A stretch of 64,000 nucleotides of DNA from Blastomonas ursincola (GCF_013607875.1 NZ_VDES01000002.1:1120287-1184286), one strand, 5' to 3'; positions 8,237 to 16,729 are shown, counted from the stretch's first letter. The notes: generated by a model not told the origin, from the sequence alone. Translations and numbers: made by a program.

Positions 8237-9082
8237 TCAGAAGCGGAACGCGGTGGTCACGCGGATCGAGTGGAACTCGAAATTCGGATCGCTGCGGCGC
8301 ATGTCGGTCTGGCCGGCACGCAGCAGGAACGGGTTGGTCGCAGGGGCAGTGCCCGGACCGACGTTCACGGCGAAATCGTCATTGGTATAGGTGTTGTAGA
8401 GATATTCGAGCCCGATGCTCATGTTGGGAGCGATCTTGGCTTCAACACCGCCACCGGCCTGCCAGCCCCACGACCAATCCTTGGTGTTGCGCGGCGTGAA
8501 CGAGTTGGCAGCGTTCGAGGTGCGGAAGCCGTTCTCGATGCGACCATAGCTGACGCCGCCGGTGCCGTAGAACAGGATGCCGCCGCCCGGGGTATAGCCA
8601 GCGCGGGCTCGGGCCGAGATGGCGTAATCGAGTTCACGCGTGAACGTATAGTTGGCCGGGGTCGTGCTGAACGCGGTGACGAAATCCTTGGCTTCCGACT
8701 TGCTGCCCTCGACCAGTGCACCGATGACGAAATTGCCATAGCGCTTGTCGGCGCCGATGCGGACACCGTATTCGATGCCGTTCTGGTCCTGACGGCAGCC
8801 GGCATCAGCATTGTTGCCCCTGGCCGAACCACGGCAGAAGCCCGGGCTGAAAGCATTGAGGCCTGCGGTATTCAGCACGCTGTCGTTGAAGTCGCCATCG
8901 ACATTGGTGTCGAAGACAACGCCTTCACCGCGCGGGCTCGACTGAGCCGAATAGCCGAAATGGCCGCCGACATAGACGCCGTCGAAATCGGTATCGTCCT
9001 TCACCGTCTGGGCGAATGCGGGCGTCGCCAGCATGGCGACAGCAATGGCCGAAGCGGCGGAAAATTTGATGGGGGTCTTCAT
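8237..9082 (-). CDS. Outer-membrane beta-barrel (porin-like) protein
   Basis: A 281-residue protein with a signal peptide (MKTPIKFSAASAIAVAMLATPAFAQ) and alternating barrel strands such as GVYVGGHFGYSAQS, WSWGWQAGGGVEAKIAPNMSIGLEYLYN and the final IRVTTAFRF. The terminal phenylalanine is the typical BAM-recognition signal. A cysteine-containing loop (FCRGSARGN...AGCRQDQ) may be disulfide-bonded. It belongs to the OmpA/Omp25-like small-barrel group common in alphaproteobacteria. ATG 9082 begins the signal peptide; longer in-frame starts are not supported. Confidence 0.88.
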   Translation of the reverse strand: MKTPIKFSAASAIAVAMLATPAFAQTVKDDTDFDGVYVGGHFGYSAQSSPRGEGVVFDTNVDGDFNDSVLNTAGLNAFSPGFCRGSARGNNADAGCRQDQNGIEYGVRIGADKRYGNFVIGALVEGSKSEAKDFVTAFSTTPANYTFTRELDYAISARARAGYTPGGGILFYGTGGVSYGRIENGFRTSNAANSFTPRNTKDWSWGWQAGGGVEAKIAPNMSIGLEYLYNTYTNDDFAVNVGPGTAPATNPFLLRAGQTDMRRSDPNFEFHSIRVTTAFRF

Positions 9083-9398
9083 GGTTTCGCGTCCTTGCTT
9101 TTTGGTATTCAGACGGTTGCCAAACCTACAGACCCACAGCTCGGTTCCAACATCACGAACATTGATGAGCTTGCGTTGCGATTTTGTCACACATGCATCA
9201 TGCTGAATCGATAGCATGAACGCAGCATTAATTGAAAGTAAGCACGATATTCAGAAACTGGCGGTCAGTTGCATTGCCGCAGCGACAAGCAACACTTGTA
9301 TCGTGAAACTATGCCTATCCGCTTGATTCTGTCGCCAGCGCCGGTAGCGTCGCAATTATGCACAAGGCGATGGAAGGTTCCGAAAGCGCTCGGCGCGG
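9083..9398. promoter_or_regulatory. Divergent upstream region of the barrel and protease genes
   Basis: 316 bases without a gene. It is AT-richer than its surroundings, as expected for promoters of the two divergent genes. I see no convincing -35/-10 pair, operator repeat or RNA gene in it. Confidence 0.4.
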
Positions 9399-10235
9399 AT
9401 GAGCAAGGCGCGGACTTCCAACCGCCGCGGCTGCCTGCCCTGGGTCCTGGGGGCGGTGCTGCTGATCGTCTGGTTTGGCGGCAGCGAAGAGGAATGGGGC
9501 GATGCGCCGCTCAGCGTCGAACAGTTCGACCCGCGCAGCCCGCGCCGCCCGATGCCCGATATCGGGGAGAGCTTCGTCATCGCCGATCCCGGCCCGCAGC
9601 AGGACAGCCAAGGCACGGCTTTCGCTGTCGATCGCGACGGCACTTGGCTGACCGCGCAGCATGTCACGCATGGCTGCGACCGGATCGGGCTGGTCGCGGA
9701 GGACGGTATCGATGCGATCAGCGACGTCCTCGAGAGCAGCGAGGCCGATGCGTCGGTCATCCGCCAGGGGCCGCTTCCCGAATTCGCGCTCGCGCTGACC
9801 GAGGAGCTGCCGGAGGAGGGCGCCTTCGGCTATCATATGGGTTTCCCAGCGGGCAATCCGGCGGTGGTGGTCTCGCGCTTTCTGGGCGCTGCATATGCTT
9901 CGCGTGGTGGACCGGGCGGGCAGAGCGAACCGATCCTGGCCTGGGCCGAAGCCGAACGCGTCCCCAGTTTCGATGGGCCGCTCGGCGGCATCAGCGGCGG
10001 GCCGACCTTTGACGAGCAGGGCAGGGTGGTCGGCGTGAACGCCGCGTCCACCCCGCGCCGGGGCCGGGTGCTGACAACCGACCCGCTGGCGGTGTTGCGG
10101 CTGGTCGTGGCCAGCGCGGCCGTGGATGAGTCCGGCGAGGTTACCGATCTGTCCAGCCCGGATCGTGCCGCGCGGCTGTTTCAGCTGTTGCTCGACCGGG
10201 GGATCATCCGGCAGGTCTATTGCGATGTCCGCTAG
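9399..10235 (+). CDS. Trypsin-like serine protease, membrane-anchored
   Basis: A 278-residue protein with an N-terminal membrane anchor (CLPWVLGAVLLIVWFGG) and a chymotrypsin-fold domain. The triad is visible: His88 in TAQHVTHGC, Asp117 in EADASVI and Ser199 in GGISGGPTF. There is no PDZ domain, so it is smaller than DegP/HtrA. The Cys93 next to the histidine is conserved in trypsin-like enzymes. It probably acts in the periplasm; the substrate is unknown. It stands alone, 42 bases before the DUF3297 gene. Confidence 0.85.
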   Translation: MSKARTSNRRGCLPWVLGAVLLIVWFGGSEEEWGDAPLSVEQFDPRSPRRPMPDIGESFVIADPGPQQDSQGTAFAVDRDGTWLTAQHVTHGCDRIGLVAEDGIDAISDVLESSEADASVIRQGPLPEFALALTEELPEEGAFGYHMGFPAGNPAVVVSRFLGAAYASRGGPGGQSEPILAWAEAERVPSFDGPLGGISGGPTFDEQGRVVGVNAASTPRRGRVLTTDPLAVLRLVVASAAVDESGEVTDLSSPDRAARLFQLLLDRGIIRQVYCDVR

Positions 10236-10277
10236 GGCTGTCTAAAGGCGCGGCACGATTTTGCCAGAACGGACCCC

Positions 10278-10598
10278 ATGATGACCGAGACCCCGGAAAC
10301 CCCCGAACAGACCCCCGCCGCTTCGACCGGCGCCGCGGACGTGCCGCCGGACCGGCTCGCGATCAATCCACGCAGCCCTCATTTCGACGCCGATCTGCTC
10401 GGCCGCGGCATCGGCATCCGGTTCAAGGGTGTCGAGAAGAACAATGTCGAGGAATATTGCATTTCCGAGGGCTGGATCCGGGTGCAGGCGGGCAAGACCA
10501 TGGACCGCAAGGGCCAGCCGCTGACGCTGAAGCTGAGCGGCCCGGTCGAGGCCTGGTACAAGGATCTCGGCGAGGACGCGCCGGTCGCGAAGGCCTGA
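10278..10598 (+). CDS. DUF3297 family protein
   Basis: A 106-residue soluble protein. The conserved core from PPDRLAINPRSPHFD through GIGIRFKGVEKNNVEEYC to LTLKLSGPVEAWY is the whole DUF3297 domain, found widely in alphaproteobacteria with no known function. An acidic, proline-rich N-terminal 25 residues precede it. It converges on the CHAP gene with only 9 bases between the stops. Confidence 0.88.
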   Translation: MMTETPETPEQTPAASTGAADVPPDRLAINPRSPHFDADLLGRGIGIRFKGVEKNNVEEYCISEGWIRVQAGKTMDRKGQPLTLKLSGPVEAWYKDLGEDAPVAKA

Positions 10599-10607
10599 AC
10601 GCCCGGC

Positions 10608-11354
10608 TCAGCTGCCGGTTGAGGCGATCAGGTCACCGATCGGATCGACCTGCAGGCGGGGCACCGGGGCCGGCGAGGCCTGGGCCGTCGCCTTGCGCAC
10701 CTTTTCTTGGCGTTTCAGATATTTCGCATATTCGCGGCGCTGCTTCTCGATCTGCTTGAGGCGGCGCTTCGCCTCCTTCTCGGCCTGACGCTGTGCCTGG
10801 CGTTCCTCGCGGCTCAGGCGTCCATCGCTGCGATCGGCTGAAGCGATCTGCACCGGCGGGACCTGCAGCTGGCTCGGCGCGCGGCCTTGCGGGTAGATGA
10901 AGCCGTGTACCGGGTAGCGCGTCGTGCCCAGCGCGCCGATCGGCGCATACCAGACGCGCACCTCGCTCCAGTCATTGGCAACCGAGACATCCTCGGCCAG
11001 CACATTGCGTTCGATCTGTCCCTTGCGGCCGTCGATCGGCGACCAGTTGGCGTGGTCGAGCAGGACGCGGCGCTTGTCGATCACCTTGGCGACCGTTGCG
11101 ACATGGCCAAGCTGCATCGAGCGATAGGGCTTGAACGCCATCACCGCACCGACCGCCGGGCGCTGGCCGCGCTGGTATTTGCCCTCCGCCTGCTGCCACC
11201 AGCTGTGCGCATCGCCAAAGATCTGGATGCCGCTCACCTGCCGGGCATAGGGCACGCATTGCAGCAGCGGTTCCTGCGCCGCGGCCGGGGGCGCGGCGAA
11301 CAGCAACGCGGCGGCCATCGCCAGAACGGGCAAGGGGGCAAAGCGGGGAGCCAT
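10608..11354 (-). CDS. Secreted CHAP-domain protein (putative peptidoglycan amidase/peptidase)
   Basis: A 248-residue protein with a signal peptide ending at AAAQ. The CHAP (NlpC/P60-like) core has candidate catalytic Cys33 (LLQCVPYAR), His84 (QLGHVATV) and Asn103 (DHANWSP). Such domains cut peptidoglycan peptides or amide bonds in the periplasm. The last 80 residues are a highly charged helix rich in Arg/Lys/Glu/Gln (about 175-230), probably a coiled coil. It is divergent from the ars operon, with 86 bases between starts. Confidence 0.85.
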   Translation of the reverse strand: MAPRFAPLPVLAMAAALLFAAPPAAAQEPLLQCVPYARQVSGIQIFGDAHSWWQQAEGKYQRGQRPAVGAVMAFKPYRSMQLGHVATVAKVIDKRRVLLDHANWSPIDGRKGQIERNVLAEDVSVANDWSEVRVWYAPIGALGTTRYPVHGFIYPQGRAPSQLQVPPVQIASADRSDGRLSREERQAQRQAEKEAKRRLKQIEKQRREYAKYLKRQEKVRKATAQASPAPVPRLQVDPIGDLIASTGS

Positions 11355-11405
11355 CGCGGCAAAATTGCGGCAAATTGGTTGACGAAAAGTTTACCGTGCG
11401 GCGGG

Positions 11406-11434
11406 TTGACTCAAACTGTCATTTCCATAATATT
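11406..11434 (+). promoter_or_regulatory. Putative promoter of the ars operon
   Basis: TTGACT (11406-11411) is a good -35 box. TAATAT (11428-11433) or AATATT lies 16-17 bases further and can serve as -10. The -10 lies within the palindrome at 11421-11440, so a bound repressor would block polymerase. Confidence 0.55.
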
Positions 11435-11440
11435 GGAAAT
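11421..11440. promoter_or_regulatory. ArsR operator-like palindrome
   Basis: ATTTCCA and TGGAAAT are perfect 7-base arms separated by 6 bases, ending one base before the arsR start codon. Position and symmetry fit an autoregulatory site for an ArsR/SmtB repressor. It leaves no room for a ribosome site before ATG 11441, so translation may be leaderless or begin at ATG 11450. Confidence 0.6.
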
Positions 11441-11794
11441 ATGGAATCGATGATTGCCCCATGTTCGCCAGTTGCCGCGTCGCCTGCCGAAGGCCGCGTT
11501 CTCGGCAGCGCGGAGGTCATCGCCGCGCTCGCCGCGCTTGCGCAGGAGCATCGGCTCGCTGCCTTTCGCCTGCTGGTGGAGGCTGGCCCCGATGGCGTGA
11601 GCGCGGGCGATCTGGCCGACCGGCTGAGCATCCCGCGCTCGTCGCTGTCCTTCCACCTCAACCAGATGATGCAGGCGGGGCTGATCGTGCAGCGCCGCGA
11701 GAGCCGGTCGCTGATCTATTCCGCCGACTTCGCCGCGATGGCCGCGCTGGTCGGCTTCCTCACCGAAAATTGCTGCCGGGGCGCCGGCTGCTGA
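11441..11794 (+). CDS. arsR: ArsR-family arsenic-responsive repressor
   Basis: 117 residues with the winged-helix core ALAQEHRLAAFRLLVEAGPDGVSAGDLADRLSIPRSSLSFHLNQMMQAGLIVQRRESRSLIYS. The C-terminal CCRGAGC (three cysteines) is probably the As(III)-sensing site, as in the alphaproteobacterial C-terminal-Cys type. It heads arsR-arsI-arsC-aqpS. An upstream in-frame TTG (11375) is less likely because it lies before the promoter. An alternative start is ATG 11450. Confidence 0.9.
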   Translation: MESMIAPCSPVAASPAEGRVLGSAEVIAALAALAQEHRLAAFRLLVEAGPDGVSAGDLADRLSIPRSSLSFHLNQMMQAGLIVQRRESRSLIYSADFAAMAALVGFLTENCCRGAGC

Positions 11795-11819
11795 ACCCGC
11801 CCATCCAAGGAGAAGTCCG

Positions 11820-12263
11820 ATGAAGCGCATGCATGTCCACGCCAAGACCCGCGATCTTGATGGCTCGATCGCCTTCTATTCCGCGATGTTCGGCGCAGAG
11901 CCGACGGTGGTGAAGCCCGATTACGCCAAGTGGCAACTCGACGATCCGCGCGTCAATTTCGCCATCTCGGTCGCCGGTTGCGGTGCCAGCGAGGGCATCG
12001 AACATCTCGGTATCCAGGCCGAAAACACCGATGAACTGGCGCAAGTCTATGCCGGTCTTGCCAAGGCCGACCAGCCGGTGCTGGAAGAGGGCAAGACCAC
12101 CTGCTGCTATGCCCGATCGGAAAAGAGCTGGGTCAAGGATCCCAATGGCATCGTGTGGGAAGCCTTTTACACCGATGGCGAGGCGACGGTCTATGGCGAC
12201 CCCGGCCCGCTCGCCAAGGGGGCGTTGAGCGCGCCCGAAACCACCTGCTGCCCGACAATGTGA
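11820..12263 (+). CDS. ArsI/CadI-family VOC protein (C-As lyase candidate)
   Basis: A 147-residue member of the family that includes ArsI, a dioxygenase that splits the C-As bond of trivalent organoarsenicals, and CadI. The sequence carries the expected metal ligands (His5 in MHVHAK, His62 in GIEHLG, a Glu in WEAF near 114) and the vicinal pair Cys95-Cys96 in KTTCCYARSEKSW that binds As(III). The tail ends in TTCCPTM, a second Cys pair. Whether this copy acts on methylarsenite cannot be decided from sequence. An AAGGAG site precedes the start. The stop overlaps the arsC start by four bases (GTGA). Confidence 0.85.
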   Translation: MKRMHVHAKTRDLDGSIAFYSAMFGAEPTVVKPDYAKWQLDDPRVNFAISVAGCGASEGIEHLGIQAENTDELAQVYAGLAKADQPVLEEGKTTCCYARSEKSWVKDPNGIVWEAFYTDGEATVYGDPGPLAKGALSAPETTCCPTM

Positions 12264-12790
12264 ACGGATCGCGCGCCGTGACCAGCATCCTGTTCCTGTG
12301 CACCGGCAACTCGGCGCGCTCGATCCTGGCCGAAGCGCTCGCCAACCATATGGGTGGCGGGCGCCTCCAGGCCCATTCGGCGGGCAGCTTCCCCAAGGGC
12401 GCGCCGCACCCGATGGCGCTGCAACTTCTGGCCGAGCGCGGCATCACGGGCGACTTCCGCTCGAAGAGCTGGGACGAATTTGCCGCGCCCGGCGCGCCGC
12501 CGATCGATATCGTCATCACCGTCTGCGACAATGCCGCGGGCGAGCTCTGCCCGATCTTCCCCGGCCGCGCGATCAAGGCGCACTGGGGCATTGCCGATCC
12601 GGCAGCGGTCGAAGGCGAGGGCCAGCGTGCCGCTTTCGAAATCGCGTACGACCAGATGCAGGCGCGGATCGCGGCGCTGCTCGAGCTCGACCTTGCGGAT
12701 GATCCGCAGGTGCTCCAGCGTCGGCTGGCGGCGATCGGCCGATTCGAGGGGGCGACAGATGGGGCAGGGCACGCGGCGGCTGATTGCTGA
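12260..12790 (+). CDS. arsC: Arsenate reductase, low-molecular-weight phosphatase type
   Basis: 176 residues with the P-loop CTGNSARS (CX5R-S; Cys14 is the nucleophile) and the later ITVCDNAAGELCPIFPG. The loop and the Cys pair fit the thioredoxin-dependent LMW-PTPase type of ArsC, which reduces arsenate to arsenite in the cytoplasm. GTG 12260 overlaps the arsI stop (GTGA); GTG 12278 is an alternative start. The 3' end overlaps aqpS by 32 bases, a sign of tight operon structure. Confidence 0.88.
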   Translation: MNGSRAVTSILFLCTGNSARSILAEALANHMGGGRLQAHSAGSFPKGAPHPMALQLLAERGITGDFRSKSWDEFAAPGAPPIDIVITVCDNAAGELCPIFPGRAIKAHWGIADPAAVEGEGQRAAFEIAYDQMQARIAALLELDLADDPQVLQRRLAAIGRFEGATDGAGHAAADC

Positions 12791-13433
12791 AGGGCTGGGA
12801 TCGGGGCTGCTGTTCGCCTGTGTCGTCGGTTCGGGCATCATGGCCGAGGCGCTGGCGGGTGGCAATGTCGCCATCGCGCTGCTGGGCAACACCCTGGCAA
12901 CCGGTGCGATCCTCTATGTGCTGATCACGATATTCGGCCCGATTTCGGGCGCGCATTTCAACCCGGCGGTGACGCTGGTGATGCGGCTGCGCGGAGAGAT
13001 CGCGACGCGCGAGGCTCTGGCCTTCGTCGTCGTCCAGTTGGCAGGTGGCATCATCGGCATCTGGCTGACGCACCTGATGTTCGACCTGCCGATCCTGCAA
13101 TATTCGACCAAGGCGCGCGCCGGGATCGGCAACTGGACGGGCGAGTTCGTCGCCACCTTCGGCCTGTTGCTGACCATCTTGGGCGCGGTGCGACACCGCC
13201 CGGACAATGTGCCCGCGGCGGTCGCGCTCTACATCGTGGCGGGATACTGGTTCACCAGTTCGACCAGCTTTGCCAACCCGGCCATCGCGGTGGCGCGGTC
13301 CTTGTCGAACAGCTTTGCGGGAATCGCCCCGCACGATGTGCCGCTGTTCATCGTGTCGCAGCTCGCAGGCGCGCTCGCGGCCTATGGCGTGGGGCGGGTG
13401 CTGTTTGCGGAGGAACCTTCCGAGGCATCGTAG
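12759..13433 (+). CDS. aqpS: Aquaporin/aquaglyceroporin of the ars operon (AqpS type)
   Basis: A 224-residue MIP-family channel with six hydrophobic segments and both NPA boxes: HFNPAVT (after helix 2) and FANPAIAVAR (after helix 5). In Sinorhizobium meliloti AqpS replaces an arsenite pump and lets arsenite formed by ArsC leave down its gradient. The same role is inferred here because no arsB or acr3 is in the operon. ATG 12759 lies inside the 3' end of arsC. A GAGGGGG ribosome site precedes it. Confidence 0.85.
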   Translation: MGQGTRRLIAEGLGSGLLFACVVGSGIMAEALAGGNVAIALLGNTLATGAILYVLITIFGPISGAHFNPAVTLVMRLRGEIATREALAFVVVQLAGGIIGIWLTHLMFDLPILQYSTKARAGIGNWTGEFVATFGLLLTILGAVRHRPDNVPAAVALYIVAGYWFTSSTSFANPAIAVARSLSNSFAGIAPHDVPLFIVSQLAGALAAYGVGRVLFAEEPSEAS

Positions 13434-13439
13434 CGCATA

Positions 13440-13579
13440 CGTCCCTCGACTTCGCTCGGGAACGCGGAAAGGTTGGCAGCGGGATTAAGCCTCCCCTCCG
13501 TTTGTCCCGAGCCCTTCGGTTGGCTGGCAAGCCAGCGGCTCAGGATAAACTTCCCGGCTTGCCGGGAAGTCGAAGGACG
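13440..13579. repeat. Intergenic inverted repeat
   Basis: CGTCCCTCGACTTC (13440-13453) pairs with GAAGTCGAAGGACG (13566-13579) at 13 of 14 bases. Inner pairs are GGCTGGC/GCCAGC and TTCCCGGC/GCCGGGAA. It is typical of the mobile palindromic repeats of sphingomonad genomes and may end ars-operon transcription. Confidence 0.65.
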
Positions 13580-13638
13580 TTGCGCACTCTTATTGCCGAT
13601 TGTCCCGAAGCCTCTAATCCGGCCGCAAGACTTCCCCG

Positions 13639-15054
13639 ATGACAAAGCCGCGCAAAACGCCTATGCGCCCGGCCATCATGTCCAGCCCCACCACTATTCC
13701 CGCCCCGCCGAAAGTCGGCATGGTTTCGCTCGGCTGCCCGAAAGCCCTGGTCGATTCCGAACGCATCCTCACCAAGCTGCGCGCCGAGGGCTATCAGATG
13801 TCGGGCGACTATGCCGGTGCGGACGTGGTGCTGGTCAACACCTGCGGGTTTCTCGACAGCGCTAAGGAAGAAAGCCTGGAGGCGATCGGCGAGGCGATGG
13901 CCGAGAATGGCCGCGTGATCGTCACCGGCTGCATGGGCAACGAGGCGGAGGCGATCCGCGCGCGCTTCCCCGACGTGCTCGCCGTCACCGGCGCGCATCA
14001 GTATGAGGACGTGGTGCAGGCGGTGCACGATGCCGCCCCGCCCGCGCGCGGCGCGTTCATCGATCTGGTGCCCGAAGGCGGGATCAAGCTGACCCCGCGC
14101 CATTACAGCTATTTGAAGATTTCCGAAGGCTGCAACCATCGCTGCTCGTTCTGCATCATCCCTTCCTTGCGCGGCGATCTTGCCAGCCGCCGGATCGATG
14201 CGGTGCTGCGCGAGGCGGAAAAGCTGGTCGCGGCGGGCACGCGCGAGTTGCTGGTCATCAGCCAGGACACTTCGGCTTATGGCGTCGACACCCGGCACGA
14301 ACCGCGCGAGTGGAAGGGCCGACAAGTCCGCGCGCACATGACCGATCTGGCGCGCGAACTGGGCGGCCTGCGCACCGCAGAGGGCAAGGCCCCCTGGGTA
14401 CGGCTGCACTATGTCTACCCGTACCCGCATGTCGACCAGGTCATCCCGCTGATGGCCGAAGGGCTGCTCACCCCCTATCTCGACATTCCGTTCCAGCACG
14501 CCGCGCCCAGCGTGCTCAAGCGCATGAAGCGCCCGGCGAACGAGGCGAAGGTGCTCGACCGGATCAAGGCCTGGCGTCAGATCGCGCCCGACATCACCAT
14601 CCGCTCGTCCTTCGTGGTCGGTTTTCCCGGCGAGACCGAGGCGGACTTCCAGTATCTGCTCGACTGGCTGGACGAGGCGCAACTCGACCGCGTCGGCGGC
14701 TTCCGCTTCGAACCGGTCGAGGGCGCGGCGGCGAACCTGCTATCCGATCCGGTGCCGGAAGAGGTCAAGGAAGAGCGCTACCAGCGGCTGATGGAGAAGA
14801 CCGCCGCGATCAGCGCCGCCAAGCTTGCCGCCAAGGTCGGCCGCACGCTGCCGGTCATCATCGACGAGGTCGGCGAACCCGACGAGGAAGACGGCTCGAT
14901 CGGCGCCACCGGCCGCTCGCAGGCCGATGCGCCCGAGATCGACGGCCATGTGTATCTGCGCGACGTGCCTGAGGGGCTGGAGCCGGGATCGTTCGTCGAT
15001 GTGCTGGTCGAGGATGCCGACGAGCATGATCTGTACGGGGTGATCGCGAGGTAA
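13639..15054 (+). CDS. rimO: Ribosomal protein S12 methylthiotransferase RimO
   Basis: A 471-residue radical-SAM enzyme that methylthiolates the conserved Asp of ribosomal protein S12. The N-terminal MTTase domain has three cluster cysteines (SLGCPK, NTCGF, TGCMGN). The radical-SAM motif [11 protein letters not shown] lies near residues 165-175, and a TRAM domain closes the protein (LPVIIDEV...[14 protein letters not shown]). Length fits the family (about 440) apart from a short extra N-terminus. ATG 13678 is an equally plausible start; neither has a clear ribosome site. Confidence 0.93.
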   Translation: MTKPRKTPMRPAIMSSPTTIPAPPKVGMVSLGCPKALVDSERILTKLRAEGYQMSGDYAGADVVLVNTCGFLDSAKEESLEAIGEAMAENGRVIVTGCMGNEAEAIRARFPDVLAVTGAHQYEDVVQAVHDAAPPARGAFIDLVPEGGIKLTPRHYSYLKISEGCNHRCSFCIIPSLRGDLASRRIDAVLREAEKLVAAGTRELLVISQDTSAYGVDTRHEPREWKGRQVRAHMTDLARELGGLRTAEGKAPWVRLHYVYPYPHVDQVIPLMAEGLLTPYLDIPFQHAAPSVLKRMKRPANEAKVLDRIKAWRQIAPDITIRSSFVVGFPGETEADFQYLLDWLDEAQLDRVGGFRFEPVEGAAANLLSDPVPEEVKEERYQRLMEKTAAISAAKLAAKVGRTLPVIIDEVGEPDEEDGSIGATGRSQADAPEIDGHVYLRDVPEGLEPGSFVDVLVEDADEHDLYGVIAR

Positions 15055-15197
15055 GAGTGAGGAGGCGCACTGTCGCTTCACACATCCGCTCAGGCTGAGC
15101 CTGTCGAGGCCCCCGCGCAGACGGCAATCCCAGGCCCGCTCTCCGGCGAAAGCCAGAGCCCGGGAGTCCAGCAGCGCGAACTGGCCCCATTCGAAAA

Positions 15198-15282
15198 CCT
15201 CTTCGCGGCTTCGCGCCTTCGCGTGAACCCGTTTCAGGATCAGTTTCACGCGAAGCCGCGAAGCCGCGAAGCCGCGAAGAGG
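15198..15282. repeat. TTCGCG-type inverted repeat, copy 1
   Basis: CCTCTTCGCGGCTTCGCG... pairs with ...CGCGAAGCCGCGAAGAGG. The arms consist of repeated CTTCGCG-like heptamers. A second copy is at 33068-33135. Confidence 0.7.
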
Positions 15283-15398
15283 TCGCCTGTCGTCTCAAGG
15301 CTCCGTCAAGCGCATCGAGTCGCTTGCACAACCCTGGATTCCGGCTTTCGCCGGAAAACGGCGCGATAACAGGAGATTGGGCAAGACCGACCACAACC

Positions 15399-15489
15399 CG
15401 TCATGCTGAACTTGTTTCAGCATCCATCGTGCCCCAACAGCCGAAGCCGCGTGGGGAGAAATGGACCCTGAAACGAGTTCAGGGTAACG
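15399..15489. repeat. Long inverted repeat, CTGAAC family, copy 1
   Basis: The arms contain CTGAACTTGTTTCAG and CTGAAACGAGTTCAG. The interior is roughly the reverse complement of the interior of the copy at 35475-35565. A third copy is at 23975-24074. Confidence 0.75.
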
Positions 15490-15592
15490 ATGTGGCTAGC
15501 GTGGGGCCTTCGACTACGCTCAGGCTAAGCGACGTGAGTGGCAGCTCTGGAGGCTCTCTAAAAGAAGCTGCCGTGCTGCAAACGACCCCACT

Positions 15593-16042
15593 TCAGACAT
15601 GAGCCAGTTCAAAAAAGCGACCGTCCTGCAGGTAAATTGCGTCCACGACTGAAAACACCTGATCGGCTAATGGCGTGTTTATCACATCGTCTCGCTTCAA
15701 GGCTGTGGCAGCCAAGTCTACGCCACTGAACCGTTCATCCGGATCAACAACCACGAGGGACGGCGTACCGTCATCCAGTTGGCGATGCACCAATGCAACG
15801 CCAAACCGGTCGTCTGCGTCGGTGCCCTCGCCCCATTTGCCGATGACAAGGTCGAGGCTGGCTCCCGGTTCGCTGAGGTGCCCGGCTGTCCAGTGGATCC
15901 AGTATGCAGCTACGCTGGGGCCGTTTTGGTGATGAACCATCCCCCAGACGCGGCGGCTTGCCTTTCCACAACAATCACAGTGACCGGTGCTTTCACCCAT
16001 CGTTTCAACTTCGAAAGCAGTGAGGTTGGCGCGGTTGGTCAT
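15593..16042 (-). CDS. Conserved hypothetical protein with CDCCG motif
   Basis: 149 residues, soluble. Near the N-terminus HCDCCGKASRRVWG looks like half of a metal site, followed by an alternating segment (VAAYWIHWT..., LDLVIGKWGEG) and VHRQLDDGTPSLVVVDPDER. I recognise the pattern as a conserved uncharacterised alphaproteobacterial family, not a function. ATG 16042 is chosen; TTG 16096 would add 18 residues and ATG 16000 would remove 14. It is transcribed toward the repeat region, downstream of the Lrp gene. Confidence 0.65.
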   Translation of the reverse strand: MTNRANLTAFEVETMGESTGHCDCCGKASRRVWGMVHHQNGPSVAAYWIHWTAGHLSEPGASLDLVIGKWGEGTDADDRFGVALVHRQLDDGTPSLVVVDPDERFSGVDLAATALKRDDVINTPLADQVFSVVDAIYLQDGRFFELAHV

Positions 16043-16133
16043 GCGATCGGAGATAAACTGGCCAGCGGCAGCACTCCACCCATAACTCGCCGCCAAGGCC
16101 CTGATAACCAGCCCCCAAAACCGGACTTATCCC

Positions 16134-16595
16134 CTAAACTGGCAGCCCGCCCTGCGCCTTCGCTTCCCGCAGCACGAAGCTGGTGCTGATCGCCTTGGTC
16201 CCTGCGATCGGTCGCAACCGCTTGTTCGCGAAGTCCGCATAGCTGTCGAGGTCGCGGCTCACCACGGTGAGGATATAGTCCGCGCCACCGGTGACCTGGT
16301 GGCAGGCGATGACCTCGTCGAGATCGGCCACCGCTGCCTCGAAGTCCCGCGTCACGGCCTCGCCATGGTCGGCGATCTCGACGCTGACATAGGCGAGCAC
16401 GCCGAGGCCCAGCGCGCGCCTGCTCAGCCGTGCCGCATAGCCGCGGATCACGCCGTCCGCCTCCAGCCGCCGCACCCGCCGCCAGCAGGGCGAGGCGGAC
16501 ATGCCGACGGTTTCGGCGAGCTCGGCATTGGTCATGCGGCCGTTGTCCTGCAGCGCGCGCAGGATGCGGATGTCTTCTGCGTCCAGATCGATCAT
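16134..16595 (-). CDS. Lrp/AsnC-family transcriptional regulator
   Basis: 153 residues. The N-terminal helix-turn-helix is at MIDLDAEDIRILRALQDNGRMTNAELAETVGMSASPCWRRVRRLEADGVIRGY, and the C-terminal RAM (ligand-binding) domain includes VTGGADYILTVVSRD. It is divergent from phhA, 134 bases apart, so it probably senses an aromatic amino acid and controls phenylalanine breakdown. This is inferred from position only. ATG 16595 matches the usual family N-terminus. Confidence 0.9.
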   Translation of the reverse strand: MIDLDAEDIRILRALQDNGRMTNAELAETVGMSASPCWRRVRRLEADGVIRGYAARLSRRALGLGVLAYVSVEIADHGEAVTRDFEAAVADLDEVIACHQVTGGADYILTVVSRDLDSYADFANKRLRPIAGTKAISTSFVLREAKAQGGLPV

Positions 16596-16729
16596 GGCAA
16601 GGATTTGCCAGTTCTGGCCTCGAAATGGAAGAACCTTCTTCCGATCGTCCGTCATGGGCAAGAATGAGGCAGGATTTTCCGCTTTCGCAGTGCTATACAT
16701 CCCGCTTCAGCTTCAACAGGGGGAAAGCC

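Larger units (their letters stand above)
15055..15592. repeat. Gene-free stretch made of several repeat families
   Basis: 538 bases without a supported gene. It holds a TTCGCG-rich inverted repeat (15198-15282), a short hairpin around TTCCGGCTTTCGCCGGAA (near 15335-15355), a long inverted repeat (15399-15489) and a GCTCAGGCT-type fragment on either side. No RNA gene was recognised. Confidence 0.7.

Noticed and set aside
6553..8499. A 648-codon open frame across the ATP-grasp and DUF350 genes on the plus strand
   Set aside because: It spans two other genes and an intrinsic terminator, and lacks any family signature.
8270..9214. A 314-codon open frame opposite the outer-membrane barrel
   Set aside because: The minus strand has a signal peptide and a terminal Phe barrel signature; the plus frame is a shadow.
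15198..15290. A CRISPR-like look of short CGCGAAGC repeats
   Set aside because: The units are 7 bases without spacers and form an inverted repeat; no cas genes are near.
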